Part shown: piece by piece, positions 1 through 5,469 of the stretch
How the letters are laid out: every line of letters starts with the position of its first letter
Position numbering within the stretch: the stretch's first letter is position 1
Origin: Verrucomicrobiota bacterium
GTDB taxonomy: Bacteria; Verrucomicrobiota; Verrucomicrobiia; Limisphaerales; UBA9464
Direction: 5' to 3'
Length of the DNA: 7,775 bases
Assembly (NCBI GenBank): GCA_947464705.1
Contig: CANHYD010000102.1
Coordinates: 1 to 7,775 of the forward strand
Notes under the pieces: generated by a model
Seen by the model: the letters and a program-made list of their open reading frames with translations, nothing else
What the model was told of the DNA's origin: nothing
Database searches by the model: none
Translations under genes and position numbers: made by a program

Positions 1-1234
1 CCCGCACCATGTCGAAGGTCTCGCCTGGCGTGATGGCCAATTCGCGACGGATGACCTTGTCCTTGGTCTTGGCGTTGCCTTGGATTTCGATCTTCTCGAC
101 GTAGAACTTGTCGCCCTCTTGGATGCTGTACTTCAGGTCGAGAGTGCCTTTCTCGACATTGGCGATTTGCTCTGGCTTGGCGCGGGATTCGATGTAGCCC
201 CGGGCTCCATAGAAATTCTCGATGGCCTCGGTGTCCTTGTAGAGACGCTTCGGTGAAAAGACCTCGCCCTCCTTCAGTTGAAGACCCTTCTTGGTCTTTT
301 CCCCATCCTTTGAGGTGAGGTTTTGGACGATCTGCTGCTGGGTGAACAGCTCGTTGCCATCGAATGTGACGGCTCCAACCTTGTACTGCGGTCCTTCCGA
401 GATCGGGAGGTGCAGAATGAGGTTGTTGGTCTTGGGATACTCGAAGCGGGGCTCCTTGAGCTCCATGTCGATGTAGCCCTTGTCCGCGTAGAACTCGCGG
501 AGCTTGTCCTTGTCTTCCTCGAAGACGTCGTCCTTGAAACGTCCGGACCCGGTGATCCAGGAGAACATCCACCAACGGCGAGTCTTGATGACCTTGCGCA
601 GTTTGCGCTGCTTGAACGAAGGCGCGTCTTCGAAGAGCACGTCCTTGATCTTGACCTTCGGAGATTCCTGCACCTCGAAGGTGACGATACCGCGGCCGAG
701 AGACTCGGTGATGCTCGGTTTGTAATCGACGGTGGTCCGTTGAAGACCGGCCTTCTGGTACATCTTGAGAATGGCTTGGGCATCATTGAAGAGCTTCCGC
801 TCATCCATGGGCTCACCACTCTTGGAGGTCAGTTTCTTGCGCAGCTTCGAGGCGGAGTACTTCTTGTTGCCGGCGAAGCGGATCTCGGTGATCAGGGGCC
901 GACCCTGCACCACGTAGGTGAGGGTGTATTCCTTGGGCACTCGAGTGCCATTGGGGGCCAGTTCTGTGGCCGTGATGTCTTCGGTGACCCGGATGTTGAA
1001 GAAGTAGGACGTGCCGTAGAGGTTCTTGATGTCGTCATCGACGGCGAAGCGACTGTAGGCCTCCCCCTCTTTCACCCGGATGTTGGCCCGGATGAGTTCT
1101 TCGCTGACGGCGGCCGGCCCGACGTGCTTGATGATGATCTTTCGGACGACGGGCGTTTCCTCGGCGGCTGCCAACTGGAGGCAGGCCACGAGAACGGCAC
1201 ACAGCCGCAGGCCGCGGTTCTTGGTGAGTTTCAT
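1..1234 (-). CDS. bamA: Outer membrane protein assembly factor BamA, N-terminal POTRA half (3' end beyond window)
   Basis: BamA is the central pore of the machinery that folds and inserts beta-barrel proteins into the outer membrane. 411 residues are visible. Residues 1-24 look like a signal peptide: basic start (MKLTKNRGLR), hydrophobic core, AAA before Glu25. Five POTRA-like repeats follow. They are seen from the recurring pattern of a short beta strand, a G-N or F-D-G-N turn, then a helix: about 28-110, 112-190 (ITEIRFAGNKKYS), 191-280 (VKIKDVLFEDAPSFKQRKL), 281-375 (YKVGAVTFDGNELFT) and 376 onward (VEKIEIQGNAKTKDKVIRRE). POTRA modules bind nascent barrels and lipoprotein partners in the periplasm. 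The C-terminal barrel lies past the left edge. The start ATG at 1234-1232 is chosen because it opens the signal peptide. It lies 6 bp after the dnaB stop in the same reading frame and has no clear Shine-Dalgarno. A related Omp85 protein is the only real alternative; five POTRAs favour BamA. Confidence 0.93.
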   Translation of the reverse strand, partial: MKLTKNRGLRLCAVLVACLQLAAAEETPVVRKIIIKHVGPAAVSEELIRANIRVKEGEAYSRFAVDDDIKNLYGTSYFFNIRVTEDITATELAPNGTRVPKEYTLTYVVQGRPLITEIRFAGNKKYSASKLRKKLTSKSGEPMDERKLFNDAQAILKMYQKAGLQRTTVDYKPSITESLGRGIVTFEVQESPKVKIKDVLFEDAPSFKQRKLRKVIKTRRWWMFSWITGSGRFKDDVFEEDKDKLREFYADKGYIDMELKEPRFEYPKTNNLILHLPISEGPQYKVGAVTFDGNELFTQQQIVQNLTSKDGEKTKKGLQLKEGEVFSPKRLYKDTEAIENFYGARGYIESRAKPEQIANVEKGTLDLKYSIQEGDKFYVEKIEIQGNAKTKDKVIRRELAITPGETFDMVR

Positions 1235-1240
1235 CAGCGG

Positions 1241-2704
1241 TTAATCTTCGGCGTCGATCTTCGCCGCACTCTCGAACCGTGTGAAGCTCTTAAAGAAGGT
1301 CAATCGGACGTCCCCAGTGGGGCCATTGCGCTGCTTGGCGATGAGGAGATTGACCGGATGGGACTCTACCGGTTGTCGTGTGTCGGAGAGTTCCTCTTCC
1401 TCTTCGGCCGGCTTGTAGAGCAGCCCGACGACATCGGCATCCTGCTCGATGGCACCGGATTCACGAAGGTCCGACAGACGGGGTTTTCGGTTCTTGTCCT
1501 TCTCGAGTTCGCGGTTGAGCTGGGACAGCACGATGACCGGCACGTTCAACTCCTTGGCCAAAGCCTTCACACCGTTGGAGATGTCCGAGATTTCCTGTTG
1601 GCGGTTGTCTTGGGCTTTCTTGGAGTCCGAATGCATCAACTGGAGGTAGTCGATGATGATGAGCTTGATCTTGTGCTGCTGCCACATCCGTCGGGCCCGG
1701 GCCCGGAGCTGGAGAATGGAAAGCCCAGGCGTGTCATCGATGTGGAGCGGGCTCTTGGCCATCTTGGCGGCGGCTCCGGTGAGTTTCTTAAAATCCTGCT
1801 CGGCCATGAAACCCTCTCGGATCGACCGGGCATTGACCCGAGCCAACGAGCACAGCATACGCATGACCAACGATTCGGAGGTCATTTCCAGACTGAAGAC
1901 CCCAACGGGCTGTCGTTCGTTGATAACGACATGCTCGGCGATATTCATGACCATGGAGGTTTTGCCCATCGAGGGACGAGCGGCGATGACGATCATTTCG
2001 CCACCATTCATGCCGCTGGTCATCTTGTCGTAGTCGGCAAAACCGGTGGGCAGACCGGTGAGTCCTCCGGCCCGCTGGTGGAACTCCTGGATCATGTCGA
2101 TGGCACCGCGCACCAGGTCCTTCATGGGTTTGATGGTGGTGGTTTCACGATCTTCGCTGATGCGCAGGATGTCGCGTTCCACCTCGTCGAGCAGGGCATC
2201 CACCTCACCCTGGTGATCATAGACCCGCGCGACGACCGAGGTGCAGGCGGTGAGCATCCGGCGTAAGACCAGCTTTTCGCGGATGATGTCGAGGTAGTAG
2301 GACAGGTTGGCCGCGCTGGGCACAGCATCCTGAAGGCTGCTGAGGTAGGCCAGTCCACCGACGGACTCGAGTTGGTTCGAATCCTTCAGCTTCTGCTGAA
2401 CCGTGATGAGATCGATGGGGTTCTTGCTGTCGTACATTTCCGCCAGCGTCTGGTAGATCAACTGATGCCGCTGGTCGTAGAAGGTTTCAGCACCGGCCTT
2501 GAGCGTTTCGATGCATCCGCCCATGGCCTCGTTGGGGGAAAGTAGGACGCAGCCAAGCACGCCCTGCTCGCCCTCGATGGAGTGCGGGGGCAGGCGATCG
2601 AGCGAGGAGATGTCCAATTTCGGGCGGACCCGACGTGAACGCTTGAAATCGGGCCGCGGTTCTTCCGAGGCAGCTCCGCCGCGCTCGTCAGGAAGATCTT
2701 GCAT
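1241..2704 (-). CDS. dnaB: Replicative DNA helicase DnaB
   Basis: DnaB is the hexameric ring helicase that unwinds DNA at the replication fork using ATP and recruits primase through its N-terminal domain. From the chosen start the protein has 487 residues, near the usual size (471 in E. coli). The N-terminal domain begins at about residue 38 (LPPHSIEGEQGVLG). A linker precedes the RecA-like domain (about 210-480), which carries Walker A ARPSMGKT at 242-249, Walker B LIIIDY at 348-353, the sensor-like LSQLNRE at 393-399, RESGAIEQDAD at 414-424 and the arginine-finger region KQRNGPTG at 457-464. An acidic stretch (AEEEEE, about 433-438) separates the last two motifs. No intein is present. The frame continues upstream to another ATG at 2818 (525 residues), but those 38 extra residues do not resemble DnaB, and the shorter form already has 37 residues before the conserved domain. 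Neither start has a good ribosome binding site. The gene probably shares a transcript with bamA, 6 bp downstream. Confidence 0.96.
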   Translation of the reverse strand: MQDLPDERGGAASEEPRPDFKRSRRVRPKLDISSLDRLPPHSIEGEQGVLGCVLLSPNEAMGGCIETLKAGAETFYDQRHQLIYQTLAEMYDSKNPIDLITVQQKLKDSNQLESVGGLAYLSSLQDAVPSAANLSYYLDIIREKLVLRRMLTACTSVVARVYDHQGEVDALLDEVERDILRISEDRETTTIKPMKDLVRGAIDMIQEFHQRAGGLTGLPTGFADYDKMTSGMNGGEMIVIAARPSMGKTSMVMNIAEHVVINERQPVGVFSLEMTSESLVMRMLCSLARVNARSIREGFMAEQDFKKLTGAAAKMAKSPLHIDDTPGLSILQLRARARRMWQQHKIKLIIIDYLQLMHSDSKKAQDNRQQEISDISNGVKALAKELNVPVIVLSQLNRELEKDKNRKPRLSDLRESGAIEQDADVVGLLYKPAEEEEELSDTRQPVESHPVNLLIAKQRNGPTGDVRLTFFKSFTRFESAAKIDAED

Positions 2705-2884
2705 GGGGTGGATTGAGAGTCCGGGAGGCTTCGGGCGGAAGCAAAGATTGTGCGCAACGGGTGGCGAATAACTCGTGCCTCTCAGTGCTTGCTTCTGCCG
2801 GTTGTGCTGGTTCGGCATTTCGCCGCCAGGATCGGCCGGAAAACGGTGACAAAGATCGCTTTCGGGAAGGGCCTGAAGCCCAGC

Positions 2885-3691
2885 TCACAGCCCCTTGAGG
2901 AGTTGCTTGATCCGCTGCCAAGCGGCTTCCCGGGCCTTTTTGTTCTCGGGGCTTCCGGCCGGATCTTCACCCGCACGCATGAAGCCATGGCCCGCGCCTT
3001 CATACAGGACCGGTTCGAAGACCTTGCCCGCTTTTTTCATCAACAGTTCGGACTTCGGAAGGGTGGCGTTGACCCGAGCATCGTTCCCTCCATAAAACCC
3101 GTAGACGGGGGCATGGATCTTGGCCAATTCCCGTTCGTCGTCGCTGCCCGAGCCGTAGAACACGAAGCCAGCCTTGACTCCGGTGTGCTGGCTCACGAAG
3201 CGAAAGGTCTGGGTGCCACCCCAGCAGAAGCCTCCGACGGCCACCTTGCCATTGCAGGCGGGCAGTTTCTGGACGTAGTCACAGGCGGCCTTCAGGTCGG
3301 CGGTGACCTGGTCGGGAGGCAGTGATCCGATCTTGGAACGGGCTCCATCAGGGCCGCCCAGCGATTCGGTGCCCCCGCCATTGGGACCCGTTCCTGAAAG
3401 GAGATCGGGTGCGATGGCGATATAACCGGCCTCTGCCAACTGGTCGGCCACGCCCCGGACCCAGTCGGTCAGTCCGAAAATCTCATGGATGACCACCACG
3501 GCCGTGGCCTTTTCTTTGACTTCTGGATAGGCCACCCAGCATCGCACCTCTCGGTTCCCGTGGCGGATAGTGACCCATTCCAAATGGCGCGGAGATTTCT
3601 CAAGGCGTGGCTTGGCCCAATCTTGGCCAAGGGCGATGCCACTCAGGCAGCAGAGCAGGGTCAGGGAACGGAGAAGAAGACGTGTCGACAT
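2885..3691 (-). CDS. Secreted dienelactone hydrolase family protein (alpha/beta hydrolase)
   Basis: 268 residues with the dienelactone hydrolase fold. The family uses a Cys-Asp-His triad, and all three are visible: Cys156 in GGFCWGG, Asp204 in YGGNDARV and His235 in GAGHGF. Glu70 in HEIFGL matches the conserved Glu that interacts with the nucleophile in characterised family members. Classical enzymes hydrolyse dienelactone in chloroaromatic breakdown and are cytosolic. This one starts with a signal peptide (MSTRLLLRSLTLLCCLSGIALG, cut before Gln23), so it should act in the periplasm or outside, and its true ester or lactone substrate is unknown. The ATG at 3691 is preferred because it opens the signal peptide. 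An in-frame GTG at 3730 would add 13 residues (MLLSTPTTATHHR) with no matching feature. No clear Shine-Dalgarno precedes either start. The gene lies 49 bp after the CE15-like esterase gene, consistent with one operon; dnaB follows after 180 bp. No sign of damage. Confidence 0.9.
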   Translation of the reverse strand: MSTRLLLRSLTLLCCLSGIALGQDWAKPRLEKSPRHLEWVTIRHGNREVRCWVAYPEVKEKATAVVVIHEIFGLTDWVRGVADQLAEAGYIAIAPDLLSGTGPNGGGTESLGGPDGARSKIGSLPPDQVTADLKAACDYVQKLPACNGKVAVGGFCWGGTQTFRFVSQHTGVKAGFVFYGSGSDDERELAKIHAPVYGFYGGNDARVNATLPKSELLMKKAGKVFEPVLYEGAGHGFMRAGEDPAGSPENKKAREAAWQRIKQLLKGL

Positions 3692-3740
3692 GCGGTGATG
3701 CGTTGCGGTGGTGGGTGTTGACAGGAGCACAGGGCGATCA

Positions 3741-5042
3741 TCAGCGGAGGTGGCGATCGGCGAACTTCAAATAAAATTCCCAATCGACCTCCGTCAATGC
3801 ATGAGGGCCCGGACGGAGATGGTAGCCGACTGATTCGCCCACGGACAGGCTGACGGCCGGGAGGTCCGGTCCGGGAAGTCCGTCCTTGCCGAGAAGGCGA
3901 TACACTTCACTGGCATGCCATCCGGCAAGGTATTCGCCCTTGGGATCCGCCCATCGATCTTGTTCTGCACTGGCGATGTACACAGGCCTAGGAGCGATGA
4001 GGGCCACCAATTCATGCTGGTCCACCGGCAGATCGGCGATGCGATGGTTGTAGTCCTTGAAGCGGCCATTGAACCAGTGGGGGAAACTGGTGTTGATGCG
4101 CAAGGTGGTCTCTCCGAAGAACCGTCGGGCCAGTGCCGCCCCGCCTTCGCCGGATTCGTTGGCGATCACCAGGGCGAAGCGGGGATCGCGTGCGCCTGCC
4201 CACAGCGCTGTCTTGCCCAAGCGCGAGTGCCCCAGCACTGCCACCTTCTGGGCATCAACAGCGGGATCGAGGCTCAATTGGTCGAGGGCTCGGGACAGGG
4301 CCCAGGACCATGCTGCAATCGCTCCCCAGTCACCGGGTTCAAAGCGGTGGTCCGATCCTTGTGGGGCCACCGCGCCTCGGAGTCCGTGTTTCCACGCCCC
4401 GTCGAAATCGGCCTCGGCGTCGCCATAATAGGCTGTGGCCAGTCCGTAACCCCGTTCCAGGATTCGAGCAATCGGCCAGGCCGCCGCGTCGCTGCCGCGG
4501 CTCGCCTCGTTGGCCACGTGGTTGGTGACACCGCTGCGCGGACGATTGGCCACCCAGCCCCGGGCCAGCGGTACATCGGTCTCCGGGGTGACCGTGTGGT
4601 TTCCGTCAAAATTCAGTCCCAGGAAAACCGGCACCGGTTGGGTTGCCTGGGATGGCCGATACACCAGAAGATCGAGGAGGATCGGGCGCGGACCTCGGGT
4701 GAGGGGAATTTGGATGCGCTGTCGGATTGCCTTTCCACCGAGGGCGTCGCGGCGTGTCTCCACCACCCACCCCGGTTGTCGCGGCAGTCCATCGGGGATC
4801 CGTCCGTACACGTGTTCTTCAAACAGGCGGACCAATTCCGCACGTCGCCGCGGCCAGTCCTGGGGCGAGGTCACCCGCTGGCCATTCCGGAGGGTCAACG
4901 CCTCGGGGAGCGAGTACGGGGGGACGGCTTCTTCCACGTCATTGATGGGCACCGTCCGAGGGATTTGAGCCGCCCAGGCTCCCAGGCAAAAACAGCCCAG
5001 CCATCCGGTCCAAATACGCAGACAGGCACTCCGGGAAATCAT
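3741..5042 (-). CDS. Secreted CE15-like glucuronoyl esterase family protein
   Basis: 433 residues with a signal peptide (about 1-24, ending GAWA before Ala25) and an alpha/beta hydrolase domain resembling carbohydrate esterase family 15. CE15 enzymes cleave esters between 4-O-methyl-glucuronic acid of xylan and lignin alcohols. Key sites are visible: nucleophile Ser273 in GHSRLGK, with Arg276 and Lys277 at the family's conserved positions; Glu296 in ANESGEGG, 23 residues after the serine, the same spacing as the catalytic Glu of fungal members; and His414 in the YHLRPGPHALTEVDW segment. A second acidic cluster at 360-366 (EQDRWAD) could supply the acid, as reported for some bacterial CE15 enzymes. 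Earlier segments FLGLNFDGNHT and GDWGAIAAWSWALSRALD also fit the family. The ATG at 5042 is supported by the signal peptide and an AAGAGG motif 9 bases upstream. It is the first gene after the repeat region, with the dienelactone hydrolase 49 bp downstream. It could instead be a general secreted acetyl-xylan-type esterase; the substrate is not proven by sequence. Confidence 0.87.
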   Translation of the reverse strand: MISRSACLRIWTGWLGCFCLGAWAAQIPRTVPINDVEEAVPPYSLPEALTLRNGQRVTSPQDWPRRRAELVRLFEEHVYGRIPDGLPRQPGWVVETRRDALGGKAIRQRIQIPLTRGPRPILLDLLVYRPSQATQPVPVFLGLNFDGNHTVTPETDVPLARGWVANRPRSGVTNHVANEASRGSDAAAWPIARILERGYGLATAYYGDAEADFDGAWKHGLRGAVAPQGSDHRFEPGDWGAIAAWSWALSRALDQLSLDPAVDAQKVAVLGHSRLGKTALWAGARDPRFALVIANESGEGGAALARRFFGETTLRINTSFPHWFNGRFKDYNHRIADLPVDQHELVALIAPRPVYIASAEQDRWADPKGEYLAGWHASEVYRLLGKDGLPGPDLPAVSLSVGESVGYHLRPGPHALTEVDWEFYLKFADRHLR

Positions 5043-5051
5043 GGACCACAG

Positions 5052-5057
5052 CCTCTT
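5052..5057 (-). promoter_or_regulatory. Candidate ribosome binding site for the CE15-like gene
   Basis: On the minus strand the bases read AAGAGG, ending 9 bases before the ATG at 5042. This is the only reasonable purine-rich Shine-Dalgarno candidate in front of any complete gene in the window, and it supports the chosen esterase start. The other three visible starts (1234, 2704, 3691) lack one. Confidence 0.45.
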
Positions 5058-5089
5058 CAGTCGGGGCGTTCACCGCAAGGCCAGAGGGG

Positions 5090-5212
5090 GCGGCGCTTTC
5101 GGAGAAATCACCCTACCCCCGGAGGGGACCGGGTGAGGCGGGGTTTGTAGCCGGAATCCAGCCTGTAGCCGGAAGACCTCTGAGGTAGGGACCGATCTCC
5201 GAGCGGTCCGTC
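5090..5212. repeat. Structured direct repeat, copy 1 (123 bp)
   Basis: Aligns with 5260-5382 without gaps at an offset of 170 bp, with 4 mismatches in 123 positions (5143 G/A, 5152 C/G, 5160 A/G, 5171 G/C). Both ends are sharp: identity is lost just outside. Inside are complementary arms CCCTACC (5111-5117) and GGTAGGG (5184-5190), each with a GGAGG/CCTCT-type inner extension; a hairpin CCCC-CGGA-GGGG (5116-5127); and a terminal hairpin GGACCG (5189-5194) with CGGTCC (5204-5209) around a 9-base loop. The centre holds TGTAGCCGGAA twice, 18 bp apart (5146-5156 and 5164-5174). No transposase or target-site duplication is seen. The architecture suggests a REP- or MITE-like intergenic element; family and orientation are unknown. 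Confidence 0.9.
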
Positions 5213-5259
5213 GGGAGTGCTGGTGACTTGGAATGCTGCAACACGGGCAGGTGCACGGA

Positions 5260-5382
5260 GCGGCGCTTTCGGAGAAATCACCCTACCCCCGGAGGGGACC
5301 GGGTGAGGCGGGATTTGTAGCGGGAATCCGGCCTGTAGCCCGAAGACCTCTGAGGTAGGGACCGATCTCCGAGCGGTCCGTC
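5260..5382. repeat. Structured direct repeat, copy 2 (123 bp)
   Basis: Second copy of the element at 5090-5212, in the same orientation. The complementary arms are CCCTACC (5281-5287) and GGTAGGG (5354-5360), and the terminal hairpin is GGACCG (5359-5364) with CGGTCC (5374-5379); both are conserved exactly. Two of its four differences from copy 1 (5322 C to G and 5341 G to C) lie in segments that can pair with each other, so CCGG/CCGG became CGGG/CCCG and stayed complementary. The right end runs straight into a short 12-bp tandem repeat that copy 1 lacks. Confidence 0.9.
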
Positions 5383-5408
5383 TGGCGGTCCGTCGGGCGG
5401 TCCGGCAC
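5373..5408. repeat. 12-bp tandem repeat, three units
   Basis: Three consecutive 12-base units: GCGGTCCGTCTG (5373-5384), GCGGTCCGTCGG (5385-5396) and GCGGTCCGGCAC (5397-5408); the third diverges at its end. The first unit overlaps the right arm of the terminal hairpin of repeat copy 2. Copy 1 carries only a single GCGGTCCGTCGG at the matching place (5203-5214), so the expansion is specific to copy 2. Each unit supplies another CGGTCC arm able to pair with GGACCG at 5359-5364. Confidence 0.85.
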
Positions 5409-5469
5409 CGCAGAGGAACCCGAGGCGCCGGATATCATTGGCTGTCCCAACCTCGGCAGGGCCGCCCCT

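Larger units (their letters stand above)
5043..5469. other. 427-bp gene-free region between GH31 and CE15 genes
   Basis: No credible coding sequence is visible here; open frames that cross it belong to antisense or out-of-frame readings of the neighbouring genes. It contains two 123-bp direct repeat copies (5090-5212 and 5260-5382), a 47-bp unique spacer between them (5213-5259), a 12-bp tandem repeat (5373-5408) overlapping the end of the second copy, and about 60 bp of ordinary sequence up to the GH31 stop. The promoter of the CE15 gene should lie in this region, but no convincing -35/-10 pair could be picked by eye. Just after the GH31 stop there is a short GC-rich inverted repeat (GGGCC/GGCCC) without a T-run, too weak to call a terminator. 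Confidence 0.8.

Noticed and set aside
323..2266. 647-codon open frame on the plus strand, antisense to bamA and dnaB
   Set aside because: It exists because bamA and dnaB are high-GC and in the same frame, so their antisense codons rarely form stops. Its translation is rich in Asp, Gly and Leu without recognisable domains, and the minus-strand proteins are unambiguous.
2705..2884. Promoter or terminator between the dienelactone hydrolase gene and dnaB
   Set aside because: A TTGTCA word is present on the minus strand but has no -10-like partner at a suitable distance, and the GGGC/GCCC inverted repeat near the stop is only 4 bp, so nothing can be called.
2750..3325. 191-codon plus-strand open frame over the dienelactone hydrolase gene and the dnaB upstream gap
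   Set aside because: Antisense to a well-supported enzyme with a complete catalytic triad; no family resemblance in its own translation.
3915..5150. 411-codon plus-strand open frame over the CE15 gene
   Set aside because: Antisense shadow; the minus-strand reading has a signal peptide and the full catalytic set of CE15.
5090..5382. CRISPR array
   Set aside because: Only two long copies with one spacer; at 123 bp the unit is far longer than CRISPR repeats and no cas gene is present.
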